From Antilocapra americana (lineage: Eukaryota; Chordata; Mammalia; Artiodactyla; Antilocapridae): a stretch of 64,000 nt of DNA. The number at the start of each line of letters is the position of its first letter. Positions within the stretch are counted from its first letter, which is position 1. Under the pieces are notes generated by a model, which did no database searches, was not told where the DNA came from, and was given only the letters and a program-made list of their open reading frames with translations. Below, piece after piece: positions 50,560 through 61,756 of this stretch. The DNA is taken from NCBI GenBank assembly GCA_007570785.1, contig ML664152.1, positions 1,240,911 to 1,304,910 on the forward strand. Reading direction: 5' to 3'. A program made the position numbers and the translations under genes.

Positions 50560-51260
50560 GTTAATGCGCGGAGGGGGCGGGGGCGAGTTTGAAAGCAAAT
50601 AATCAATCTCAGTATCGTGAAGAATAAAAGACTAGAGTGAATAAAACGTCACCAAACGTTCGTGATCATGATTCCTTAATTCCCTGATCCTAGCGCTGTC
50701 GATGGCCCAGGCTCCAGCCCGGCGGGGAGCCAAGTGCCTGTGGAACTAAGCGGGTCGGGTCGGGGGCCCAGCGGGATCTGAAAGCAGGCGCACGGAAACG
50801 GAGAAAGGCCCATCTGCAGCTGCTCCGCGGCGCTAAGTTCTCGGAAGACGTGCAAATGGAAAGCCGCGTTCTTCCTGGGCCATCGTCCCCTGGGAAACAT
50901 CCGGGGCAGATGAGCTCCGTTCTGGCTCGTCAGCCCCCTGGATCCCACAGGAAGACGCAGGCGGCTGGCTTCACCAGAGACAGACGTATCAGTTCCAACC
51001 AGCTCAGGGCTCCTAGCGGCTCCCTCCCCACCCGCAGAAGAGGGATAGGTGCCCTATAAAAAGCCTGCGCCTTGCCTTAGCCAAGCCTCAGGGGAGCCCC
51101 AGAATAAGCCGCAGTCCCTGGAGCCACCGTCCTGCCACACTCGGCCCACGGGCTGTGCACATGCGGACGGGGAGGTGCCTGGCCAGCTCGCCCCACCCAA
51201 GCATGCTGGTGTGTCCTGAACTGGCAGCCGGGTCTGAAGCCACGTTTCCTGCCTGCCGGG
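50560..51260. promoter_or_regulatory. Weak CpG island with TATA-like box
   Basis: By hand count roughly 45 CpG dinucleotides lie in about 700 bp, far above the flanking DNA. The densest part is 50701-50900 (CGGGTCGGGTCGGGGG; TCCGCGGCGC). GGGGGCGGGGG-type Sp1 boxes are at 50573-50585. A TATAAAAAG lies on the plus strand at 51055-51063, inside the island. This is compatible with a promoter, but no downstream exon was recognised, so function is inference. Confidence 0.45.
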
Positions 51261-51640
51261 GGAGATATGTGGGCAACAGCAAAGTCCAGGGGAGAGAGGC
51301 CCGGCACACATAGGGTGCTGTTTATATGCCTGAGTTCCAGAAGCCTTTCCTTGGAGATTTCTGTGAAAATTAGATCCAGATTTGCACAATTACAAAGTTG
51401 GTCCCATGCCAGCAGGGATCTGGATGTCCTCTAAGAACCAGATATTATAACAGCTTTAGTCTGAAACAGTTCAACACACAAAGGAAAAAAGACCACCCAG
51501 CTCCCTGCTCCCACGCTCAGCAGCACCGCAGTGAGAAAGGACAGAGATGTGTCTGCCCCGCCCTGCCCCCCGCCTGCCCCTTTGGGCTCTGGGCTCCCTT
51601 AGGCCTGGAGCCCTTCCCCCTCTACCACCCACAGGGCCGG
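51261..51640. other. No recognised feature
   Basis: Single-copy-looking DNA right of the CpG cluster. Confidence 0.45.
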
Positions 51641-51870
51641 CTCTGATGACTCCTCCAAGGCTCTGCTCAGATGCCCCTTCCCAGGGCTACTCTGACCACC
51701 CATCAGTGCCTCCAGACCCCAGTTCTTCTCTGTTCATCCCCTAGCAAGCTTCACCACCCGGCACACTTATTACTCTTATGTTTTATAGGCCCCACGAGGA
51801 TGTACTAAAAGAGGCTGTGATTCCAGAAGCATGCCCAGCCCATCACAAGCATTCTGTCAATATCTGCTGA
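51641..51870 (+). mobile_element. Ancient L2 LINE 3' region
   Basis: AGGCTCTGCTCAGATGCCCC, CTACTCTGACCACCCATCAG, CACACTTATTACTCTTATGT and AAGCATTCTGTCAATATCTG follow the L2 3' end (GTCTTTGCTCAAATGTCACC / CCTGACCACCC / CACTTATCACCTTC / CTCAATAAATATTTG) with the expected spacing. Confidence 0.65.
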
Positions 51871-54130
51871 AAAATGCATCAAGGTCTTTGCTCAAGCGAT
51901 CCATAACCTAAGCACTTCCTTCGCAAATACTGTCCATTTGGTCACCCACCAGCCCAAAGCCCCCGTGTGCGTGCTCTCTGACTCCTTGCCCCTGTCTCTC
52001 ATGTCTCGCGAGGGCGCTGTTGGTGGCAGGCCCCGGAAGGTCACCATGGCGCTCTAGCGCTCTCTGATCCGGATCAGGTGAGCTCAGGACCACTCAGGGC
52101 TGTGGTGAAGGTCACTGAGAAGGGCAGATACCAAGTCTGGAGCCCACATTCTGTCATCAAGGCAGCTCCCAGTCATCCTGCCATTGCTGGATATCAGTGG
52201 ATGTGAGCTCATGAGGTCAGAGGCCTCAGCTCAGAGCCCCATCTCACCACCAGCAAGCACAGTGACCGGTGGTGTTGCCTCCCAAGCCTTGGAAAGTGAA
52301 CAGAAGGACAGCACTGCCCCACAGGGCAGGGCTCGGGGCTCAGAGGAGCAGAACCAGCATAGAGCAGCCTTCCCAGCAAGGCCACTGAAAATTTAGAAAA
52401 ATGAAGGCATCTTAAGGATAAATCTACACGGAATCCTTTCAAGGTAATTTTGCAAAACTGGAGTCACAGCCACAAAGAGGTGTCCTTGGGGCCTGGACGT
52501 GACACCACGATGGCCACAGTGCACACTGGTCACTGCTGGAACCTGGGACAAAGGCACTGTCTGCTCAGGCCAGGCTAACAACTGGTTCTCGGGCCCCTGC
52601 TGGACAGTGTAGTCAGGGTGACTCTGAAGAAGAAGGTTTTTAGGAAAAGGAGGAAACTATCTCTTTTTACATACTGGTTCTCCAGAAACCAGAGGAAAAT
52701 GACACACACCACTGACAGGGTGCTGCGCTTGACCTGTGATGGGGCCCTTGTGTGACTTGAGGCCAGGCACAAGGAGAGTCATCAAGACACATGGCTTCAT
52801 ATGCAAGCAAGACTTCACAACTCAACTGATGTGGAAAGAATCACTCAATTTAAAGACATACCTCTCCAAAGGCATCACAAGAAGCGCTACTTACATGGAA
52901 CCATGTGAAGAGCTTCCCTCTGTAGGCAGCCCTGTAAACAGGTTAAAAAAATTATTATAACTGGAAATCATGGTAGAAATTAACCCAAAGAATGCTCTAT
53001 CATCGTAGATCTCAAATTTTATCAAACTAAATAAATGCTTTAAAAGAATGTAGCCATGAGTCAGTTATTTAGAAGGCCAAAGACAGTCTTCAAGAAAAAG
53101 AATTCCATGAAAGATGGCTGGATTCTAAACTGAGTCTGGAACTTGAAAGACACCAGTAAGCACTTAGAGTGTGGTCTCCCCCAAACCCTGGCCCACAGTT
53201 CTTACCCTGGTGGAAGTCTGGATGGCATTGACTCCTACAGCCCTTGAGGTCTGTGGGGAGCAGCAAGGAGAAGAGCAAAGTGAGGGGTAGACAGGAACCC
53301 CCACCCCAAGGCCCACCCACATGATTTCAGCTCTAAGTTGAAGAACTCTGTGCCTGGACATTAGGACCTTGGAGCCCGGCCTGTGCAGACTTCATGGCAG
53401 GTAAACAGCTCTGCCTGGGCCTCCTCTGAACAGCCCTAAGGTGTCCCATCCAGGGAAGACTGAAGGCCAGGGGAACTCATGAGACATCCACTTCCAGCAT
53501 GACAGAGAGGAGGAACCAGGTAGACTCTCCAGCCTCAAACAATGAAGAAACAGACAGAAGACATGAGACAAAGGTGCTTAGCGGTAGATCAACAGGCAGA
53601 ACAGAACAAGAAGCCTAAGGTGGAAACACATGGGATGCATGCTGGCTGTGCAGCCGACAGTCAGGGAGGTTTCGAGGCCACGGCGCCAGCTGGGGAACCC
53701 AGGCAGAGTCAGGGGAGACTTGAGGTGAGGAAACAGCTGAGGTCCAAGGAGGCGACAGCAGCAAGAACCAGCAGGGTGGAAGACCAGAAAGGAGAGCGCT
53801 AAGACATCCTCTGGAGACCAGTGGGAGTGCACCTGACTCTTCACCAGGACACTGGTCAACCCGTATGACTGAGGCCAGGGAACACGCAACAGCAAGAAGC
53901 AGGACAAAGTGTCGCCATCACTGGCGCAGCCTCAGGAGTGGACCTCACTCTCACCAACTGGACCAGGGAACCTATGGCATGGGGACCACTGGGCCAGGCA
54001 CTTGGGAGAGCACAGACAACTAGGTGCTGCCTAACAGTGCTCAATAGCAAGCCACCGAAGGGGCTAAACTTTCCAAGCAACAAGGCCATTTCAAGAGGAA
54101 AATCTAAAGTAATTAAGAATGCATAACCCA
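51871..54130. other. Single-copy-looking DNA
   Basis: No named repeat. It has a small CpG cluster at 52000-52075 with TCTCGCGAGG and the 12-bp palindrome TGATCCGGATCA. Short frames with no domain (53542-53802, 53578-53907) overlap on opposite strands. Confidence 0.5.
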
Positions 54131-55364
54131 ACAACATACAATCATGATGTCTTTTGTTCATTTAAAAAATATCAGGGATGCAAAGAAACATGAGAATATA
54201 TCTCATATGGAGGATAGTTGATCAATAAGAAAAGGAACCAGAAATTACCCATGAAATAATTGGCACATGCAGTCCCTAAAGCAACTACTATAAACACACT
54301 GTACATGTTCAAGAAGATAGAGGAAAGTATAGGGTGTAGGAGAGACATGAAAAGCATTTTTAAAAAGACCCAAATTAAACATATAGAGATGAAAAATATG
54401 TCTGAAATGAAAAATACACTAGATGGCATTAACATCACATTATACACTAGGAAAGGAAAGATTAGTCAGTGAGCAGACAAAACAATCTGTGAAGACAGAA
54501 ATGATCTAAAATGAAACACAGGGAAAGATTCCTTCTTCCCTAAAAACACAGAAATATTTGTATAATTGAACACTTGGGGCAGGGGTGGAGAACAGCTTAG
54601 GACAATAAAAAGATATAATGACATTTTTTTCAAAAATTGACGAAAATTATGAATCCATAAATTCAAGGTCAACCATGCCCAAGCAGAAGACAACAGGAAG
54701 GAAATAAAATCAAGGTATATCATAATCAACTTACCCAAAGAGAAAATCTTCAAAGCAACCAGAGAAAAAAAACATATGTACAGAGGAACAAACACAGACA
54801 TGGTGGACAAGGACTTCCCAGAAACAATGCAAGCCAGAAGTCAATGAAATAACATCTCAAAGTAACGAAGGAAAAAGCCATCAACCTGAAAAACTAAACA
54901 GTGAAAATAACTTTCAAAATCAAAAGCAAAATGAAGATTTTTTTCCCAATAAACAAAAGCTAAAATAATTCATCACCAACAGTTCTGAACTACAAGTAAT
55001 ATTAAAGTAAGCCCATCATACAGAAGAAAAATTATATCAGAATAAAATCTAGATCTACAAAAAGAAATGCAAAGCACTGGGAACAAAATTCATGAACACA
55101 TATAAGAGACTTTCTTCTTAATTTATAAGATTGTTTTAAAAGACAATGGACTATATAAAGCAAAAATAATAACAATGTATTGTGTGGTTTAGAGCAGTGT
55201 AGAAGTAAAATGTCATGACACAGTAACATAAAGGTCAGGAGAAGTGAGATGGAAGTATATTGCTGTTAGGTTTTATACTATAAGTGAACTAGTATATTAT
55301 TTGAAGACATTCAGTGATAAGGATATACACAATGAATTCCCAAAAAACTAATAAAAATGAAGTA

Positions 55365-55510
55365 TATAGCTAATAAGCTATATATATAATAATATATAAT
55401 ACATGATAATATATTAATATATTATATAAATGGGTATTATATATAATATATGATATATAATAATCAGCTATATAATAAGCTGATATAGCTAATCAGCTAC
55501 TAAAGGTGAT
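55365..55510. repeat. AT-rich repeat with inverted arms
   Basis: TATATAATA-type units expanded inside the L1. They include ATCAGCTATATAATAAGCTGAT-like pairing arms (ATCAGCT / AGCTGAT, 55463-55484) and repeated TAGCTAATxAGCTA blocks. Confidence 0.85.
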
Positions 55511-55649
55511 ATAATTCATCATAAATAGTACTTGACACAAAATAACTCACAAAAAGAGGACAAGAAGACCTAATAGCACATGGGACCAATAGAAAACCAA
55601 TGGCAAAATTATAAATTTAAGTTCAATCATATCAATAGTCATATTAAGT

Positions 55650-55866
55650 ATGTGTTGTTATTTCAGTCATGTCCAATTCTTTGTGACCCTGTGGACTGTA
55701 GCCCACCAGGCTCCTCTGTCAAAGGGATTCTCCAGGCAAGAATACTGGAATGAGTTGCTGTGACCTCCTCCAGGGGATCTTCCTGACCCAAGGATTGAAC
55801 CTGCATCTCTTATATCTCCTACATTGGCAAGTGGGTTCTTTACCATTGGCGCCACCTGGGAAGTTC
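55650..55866 (-). mobile_element. Bov-tA SINE
   Basis: Antisense: GTGTTGTTATTTCAGTCATG, CCAGGCAAGAATACTGGAAT and the head GGCGCCACCTGGGAAGTTCC. It splits L1 between TCATATTAAG and TATAAATGGTCTAAAAC, which abut in intact L1. Confidence 0.92.
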
Positions 55867-56630
55867 CTTGTTATGTATAAATGGTCTAAAACAACCTAGT
55901 TAGAATACAGAAAATTTTAAGATTGGATAAAGAAAACAGGACCTCACTACAATATTTATAAGAAACTCACTTTAAAAATAAATATACAAACAGATTAAAA
56001 TAAAAGGGATGGAAAAAGATGTACTGCTCTAATCCTAATCAAAAGGAAGTCAGAATAGCTATATTAACATCAGAAAAATGAGGTTTCAGTACAAAGAATA
56101 TTATCAGAAGTAAAAAAAAAAGGCATTGCATAATAATAAAGGGATCAAAACAACTAGACAGAAGATTAGTAAAAGACAGGAACAACAACACTATCAAACA
56201 CTATCGCTCAACATCACGTAACTGGCATTTATAGAGCACTCCATGCAATAACAACCCAATATACATCCAAGTGTTGTGGAGGACCTAGAGAAACAAGCAC
56301 CTTCATATATCACTGGCGAGAATGTAAAATTGTGTAGCCTATATGGAAAACGGTTTACCAGTTCCTCAAAAAGTAAAACAGAATTATCATATAACTTGGC
56401 CATTCTATTCTTAGGTATATATCCAAAAGAACTAAAAGAGAGAATCAAACAGACACTTGTTCAAAGCATCATTATTCACAATAGCCAAAATGTGGAAACA
56501 ACCCAAATGTCTATCAACGAATGAATAAACTAATATTAATATGTCCAAACAATGGAATATTCTGTGGCCATAAAAAACAGTGAAGTGCTGATACATGCTA
56601 CAACTCAGATGAACTTTGAAAACATTATGC

Positions 56631-56887
56631 AGACTCGTGGACTCTGTGGATGAGGGCAAGGGTGGGATGATAAGGGAGAATGGCATTGAAACATGTTAAT
56701 TATCGTATGTGTAATCAATCGCCAGCCCAGGATTGATGCTCGGGGCTGGTGCATCGAGATTTCCCGGGGGGAGGGAGGAGGGAGGGAGGGAGGAGGGAGG
56801 GGGCTTCTGGAGGGGGAGCATATGTAAACCCATGGCGATAACATGTCATTGTATGGCAAAACTAATAAAAAATAAATTAAAAAAAAA
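56631..56887 (+). mobile_element. Short young L1 3' end with 13-bp TSD
   Basis: A 257-bp, severely 5'-truncated L1_BT-type 3' UTR: AGACTCGTGGACTCTGTGGA to TGGCAAAACTAATAAAAAAT plus A-rich tail. The G-rich tract is at 56765-56818. The perfect TSD GAAAACATTATGC occurs at 56618-56630 and 56888-56900. The host L1 reads through if the insert is removed. Confidence 0.96.
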
Positions 56888-57643
56888 GAAAACATTATGC
56901 TCAATCAAAGAGGTCACATACTGTATAATTCCATTTACATGAAATACATAGAATAGGTAAATCCACAGAGATAGAATTAGTAGTTTCCAGGTTATGGGGA
57001 ATAAGGAATATGGAGAGTAATTACTTAATGGGGATGGGGTGCTCCTCTGGGGTGATGAAAAGGTCTCAGACTTTGAAAAGTTACTCAACACTGCTGAATT
57101 CACTGAACTGTACACTTTCTAATGATTAATTATGCATTACGTGAACTTCACTTCAGTAAAAAGAAAATAAATATAATAAGGGAATGTGAGAAATTATTGC
57201 ATGTCAATAAATTTAACAGCTTAAATGGAATTCTTAGAAAAATAAAGCTATCAAAACTCACTCAAGAAAAATCAGATAACTCTGTAAGTATTCAAGTTAA
57301 AAATCTTCCTCCCAATAAAAGAGCCAATCCAGATAGCTTCAATGGAAGAAATACTCAAGGAAGAAATAATAGCAGTTTCTTACTAACTTGTCCTGAAGAT
57401 GGAACATAAGAAACCACTAGACAAATCCTTCTGTTAGGCAAGAGTTAGCTTGATACCAAAACCATTAAAAAAAGACACTATAAGTAAACCAATATTCCTC
57501 ATATATATAGATGCAAAACTTACATTTGGCATATGTAATCATACAATATAAAAAATATCATAACAAAGTGGATTTCTATCTAGAAAAGCAACTGATTCTA
57601 TACCAAAAAATAAAAAACCCACAAAAAACCAAAAACCAATGTG

Positions 57644-58355
57644 CAGGAAACCTCATTTTATTGCTCTTCAGTTCACTGTGCTTCAGATATCATTTTTTTT
57701 TTAAACAAATTGAAAGTTTTTGCAGCCCTGCATTAAGTAAGTCTATCAGTGACATTTTTTCCAGTGGTGTTTGCTCACTTCATGTGTCTATATCACATTT
57801 TGGTAATTCATGCAATATTTCAAATTCCCCACCAAAACAAAGATGACCACTTGCCAAAGGTTCAGATGATGATTAGCATTTTTGAGCAATAAAATATTTT
57901 CAAATTAAGGTATACATTGTTTTTTAGACATAATGCTATTGCACACATAATAGACTAGAACATAATATAAACATTAAGTAAGCTGAAGCTCCAGTATTTT
58001 GGTTATCTGATGCGAACAGCCCACTCATTAGAAAAGTCCTTGATGTTGGGAAAGATTGAGGGCAGAAGAAGAAGGGGCCATCAGAGGATGAGATGGCTGG
58101 ATGGCATCACTGATGCAATGGACATGACCTTGGGCACACTTCAGGAGATGGTGAGGGACAGGGAGGCCTGGCATGCTGCAGTCCATGGGATCACAAAGAG
58201 TCGGACATGACTGGGCAACTGAACAACAACAACATACTGTAAACATAACATATATACACAGGGAAACAAAAAAAATTCATGTGACTCTTTTTTTCAATAT
58301 TTACTTTATTGTTGTGGTCTGAAATTAAACTCACAGCATCTCGGAGGTATGTGTG
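57644..58355 (+). mobile_element. Tigger1-type deletion derivative (non-autonomous)
   Basis: The left end CAGGAAACCTCATTTTATTG and right end TCTCGGAGGTATGTGTG are the decayed terminal inverted repeats. The 5' part reads AAATTGAAAGTTTTTGCAGC and ATTTTGGTAATTCATGCAAT, and near 57830 it joins directly to the Tigger 3' part (GGTTCAGATGATGATTAGCA; TTTTTTAGACATAATGCTAT). The transposase gene is deleted, leaving about 450 bp of element. A BovB is nested at 57977-58239. Confidence 0.85.
57977..58239 (+). mobile_element. BovB 3' tail nested in Tigger
   Basis: AGCTGAAGCTCCAGTATTTT to CTGGGCAACTGAACAACAAC. The TSD is TAAACATTA (57968-57976) and TAAACATAA (58240-58248). The plus frame 58010-58210 keeps [19 protein letters not shown] of the BovB C-terminus. 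Confidence 0.93.
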
Positions 58356-58679
58356 AAACTGTTTATGGACCATACAATCAGAAAAAAAGAAAAACTATAC
58401 AATGACATCAAAGATGCAGAAAAAGCATTTGACAAAATTCAATACCACTCATGAAAAAAATCCTCAGCAAATTTGGAATAAGAGCACTTTATGAACCTGA
58501 TAAAGGACGTCCAGTAAAAACCTACACATAACATCACACATATGGGTAAAAGACTGAACACTTTCCTCTAAGATCAGTGACAAAGCAAGAATGTCCCCTC
58601 TCAACACTTCTATCCAACAGAATGTCAACTGCACCAAACTCATCTATCAATTCAACGCAATTTCAATCAAAGTGAGAGG

Positions 58680-59052
58680 AGGCTAAACAGGCAGATAAAG
58701 TCATCTAGTATTCCCATCTCTTGAAGAATTTTCCACAGTTTGTTGTGATCCACACAGTCAAAGGCTTTAGTGTAATAATGAAGCAGAAGTAGGTGTTTTT
58801 CTGGAATTCCCTTGCTTTCTCTATAATCAAACAGATGTTGGCAATTGGATCTCTGGGTCCTCTGCCTTTTCTAAATCCAGTTTGCACATCTGGAAGTTCT
58901 CAGTTCATGTACTGTTGAATCCTCTCTTGGTGAATTTTGAGCATTACTTTGCTAGCGTGTGATATGAGTGCAATTGTGTGGTAGTTTGAACATTCTTTGG
59001 CATTGCCCTTCTTTGGGATTAGAATGAAAACTGACCTTTTCCAGTCCTATGG
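58680..59052 (-). mobile_element. BovB internal RT fragment, both ends missing
   Basis: Antisense BovB ORF2. The minus frame 58887-58705 reads QTGFRKGRGPRDPIANICLI and EKAREFQKNTYFCF, the block just before the first RT catalytic Asp, after which the frame shifts. Neither the BovB 3' tail nor its 5' end is present, unusual for a retroposed copy. Confidence 0.88.
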
Positions 59053-59470
59053 ATATAAAATTAATTCAAAATATATCATAGACTTAGATATAATAGCCAA
59101 AAAATAAAGCTTCCAAAGGAAAGAATAAGAGAAATAAGAATAAAAACAGACCCCCAGTTTTACAAAGAATTCATGAGTATGATATAAAAAACATGATGTC
59201 TTTTATAAAAAGAAAAAACTGATAAGAGGGATGTCATGAAAATGTTAAATCTTTAATTTTCAAAATACACATAAAAATGAGAAGTCAAGCTACAAACTAG
59301 GAGAAAATATTTGTAAAACATGTACTCTATTAGGGACTGTACCCAGAATATATAAAGAACTCTCAAACTCAATAAGAAAACAACCTAATTTTTTAAATGG
59401 GCAAAAATATTTGGTCTATTCTTTCACCAGAGAAAGATGTGGATGGCAAATAAGGACACAGAAAGATGGG

Positions 59471-61123
59471 CTGGTGAGAAAACAGGAAAGCACACCAGCC
59501 AGAACGCAGCACAGGAGTGGAGTATACATACAGGTCATGTGGAGACACTCTTCCAAATCCTGAACGCCAAAGAAGTTGGCGTTTCTATGTCAAAGAAGTA
59601 GGAACAGAGCCCAACCTCCCAGAGGGAGACAGTGCACCAGAGACAGGCAGCCCAGGTTGGTCAAGAGCTCCCAGCAGCTTGCAAAACACAGAATGGGGAA
59701 GCATGGGACCCTGAGGAGGTGAGCAGGGTGGGCACACAGCAGGGGCCTGGGGCAAGAGCACTGCATTCAAGCAGCTCTGGCCACAGTTTCCTCCCCAGGA
59801 GGACTACACTCACTGCCCCACGTGAGCCCACCCGGTCTACAGCCACAAATCCTCTTTCTCCACTGATGATGACTCTGGTAATGCTGGTGGTTCCACAGTG
59901 GAACACTCTTGGAACTGCAGATCCTAGGAATCTGCTCATGGTTCCCATTTTTGCTAAATGGGAACTCACGCCAAGAGAGATCTCAATAAAGGAAGAAGAG
60001 CAAATGCCACTGCTTTTACCCAAAACTAAATCAGCCATAGCAAAGATATGACTTCTAGTAGACTGAATTCTCCCAGTTTGGGGGATGAAGCGTCTCCTTA
60101 ACTCACCCCCTCCAACAGAGTACATTCAGAGCCCTGCAGTGCCAACATGAAGACGGGGTGACTAGAGTTTAAAAGAGCTGTTAGGGGGAGGACGGACAAG
60201 GATGACTCAGCTCCATTTCTATCATAGAATCCACCAATGCAATTACTGTGTCCAAGTAATTACACTCCTGGTGATGGTCTCAGCAGAAAGGAGAAGGAGG
60301 CGTCAGGGGGTTGAACTTCTTTACTCCTCCACCTCAAAAAATAGCATCTTGAGGCCAATGCATGTTGGTGACATGATCACCAAGGAGCCAGAAGCCAAGA
60401 CCCCAAAAGGGCCTCACCTGACCTCTAGCTCAGCATTGTCTTGCATACCATGCCAGGCACACTCCCTTGCCTGGGAGAGAAGGTTTTTAATTTGTCCAAA
60501 TGCCCTTGATTGCAAATTTCCTCTGCTTAGAAGGTCAATGTTATGCTCACAGCACCCACGCATGTCCTAAGATGAGATAATTTTTGTTTTATTTTCCTGT
60601 TTACGATAGATCACACTCAATGTATGTGAATACAGATGTGCATGCCCACATTTCAGTCTTTTTAAGTTATGTTGATGGACTTCACTCACTACTAACAAGC
60701 AAGAATTTTTGGAAAGGATTTTGTTTCAATCTCAGCTCATGGACTTATTAAATTAAAATTTTAAACTGCAATTTTTACTATCTCACTTTTCTGAGTGAGT
60801 CACTCTCACTACAAGAATCAGACCCAAGAAATCTGCTTGGCCTCTCACCAAGGTATTGAAGTTGCCTAAAACACATCTACAAGACTTTCTAGACAACAAC
60901 TCCCCGAATACAAGCACTGCAATCAGTGGGAGAAAGTCAGTTCTGCAGGCCCTACCCGGGACCTCCTGGGACAGCACATGCCAGACAACAGCAAGGCCTG
61001 AGGGACAGAGGCCGTGCACTCAGCCCTGCTCTTCATGACAATGACTGCAGATCTTTGCAGGACACATGCTTGCTCTCTGTGTAGAAAACTTAGGAAGTGC
61101 AGAAAAGCACAAGAAATACATTG
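59471..61123. other. Single-copy-looking DNA
   Basis: No repeat family recognised. Frames 59632-60051 (plus), 60125-59661 (minus) and 60202-60570 (plus) have no known motif. 60580-60780 is AT-rich and unassigned. Confidence 0.5.
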
Positions 61124-61125
61124 TA

Positions 61126-61187
61126 TTGGCCAAAAGGTTCATTCAGGCTTTTCCATAACATCCTGAATGAACCTTTGGCCAACCCAA
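61126..61187. mobile_element. Mariner MITE, near-perfect hairpin
   Basis: A 62-bp palindrome: GGCCAAAAGGTTCATTCAGG, loop CTTTTCCATAACAT, and CCTGAATGAACCTTTGGCC, ending AACCCAA. TA at 61124-61125 and 61188-61189. The left terminus has lost about three bases relative to the right TTGGGTTGGCC end. Same family as 27956-28018. Confidence 0.93.
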
Positions 61188-61189
61188 TA

Positions 61190-61381
61190 TTTAAAAGCAT
61201 CTCCACTTCCCAAACAAAAGGAATGACAGCAGTAGAGGGTATTTCCTTCTGGTAGTTTCTCATTGGAACATTCACATATTTTTTTAATGAGACAGAGTAT
61301 ATGCTTTCAGAATAATATAATACATCTGTGTCTGTAATATTTGCAGAAAATATTCACAACAACTTGTTTTAGCTTTTAAAC
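61190..61381. other. No recognised feature
   Basis: AT-rich spacer between the MITE and a SINE. Confidence 0.5.
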
Positions 61382-61389
61382 TTTATTGA

Positions 61390-61605
61390 GAGGCTTCCCT
61401 AGTGGCTCAGCAGTAAGAATCCTCTTGTTAATGCAGGAGATGTGGGTTCAGTCCCTGCATCTGGAAGATACCCTGTATAAGGAAATGGCAACTCACTCCA
61501 ATATTCTTGCCTGTGAAATCCCAGGGACATAGGATACTGGCACACTGCAGTTCATGGGGTCACAAAAGAGATGGACATGACTGAGTGACTAAACAACAAT
61601 TGCTG
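61390..61605 (+). mobile_element. Bov-tA SINE with TSD
   Basis: GAGGCTTCCCTAGTGGCTCA head, CTCACTCCAATATTCTTGCC body and GAGTGACTAAACAACAAT tail. TTTATTGA is duplicated at 61382-61389 and 61606-61613. Confidence 0.94.
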
Positions 61606-61756
61606 TTTATTGAAATTCGAAGAAATATGTCTATGAAAATCAAACATCTATTATTTGAAATTACTTGTGTTGCTTTTATACCTAGAACAATGCTTCCATA
61701 TATAAAAGATCAAGCTAATTTTCACATAATTCTTCTCTAATTTAAAATTTAACAAA

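Larger units (their letters stand above)
54131..57172 (+). mobile_element. Old L1M with internal deletion
   Basis: Starts in ORF1 (AAAGATTCCTTCTTCCCTAA; CAGAAACAATGCAAGCCAGA), passes the inter-ORF region (GTTCTGAACTACAAGTAATA) and the endonuclease end of ORF2 (ATAAATGGTCTAAAACAACC; GATTGGATAAAGAAAACAGG). Near 56274 it jumps to the ORF2 end and 3' UTR (GTGTTGTGGAGGACCTAGAG; CACTGAACTGTACACTTTCT). Most of RT is missing. Insertions: Bov-tA (55650-55866) and L1_BT (56631-56887). Confidence 0.82.
57175..59470 (+). mobile_element. Old L1 ORF2 host with insertions
   Basis: Pieces 57175-57640 (AATTATTGCATGTCAATAAA; TTGATACCAAAACCATTAAA), 58360-58679 (GCAGAAAAAGCATTTGACAA) and 59053-59470 (GGAGAAAATATTTGTAAAAC; ATATATAAAGAACTCTCAAA) follow L1 ORF2 order. 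Intervening DNA is a Tigger derivative with a nested BovB, and an antisense BovB fragment. No frame survives. Confidence 0.8.
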
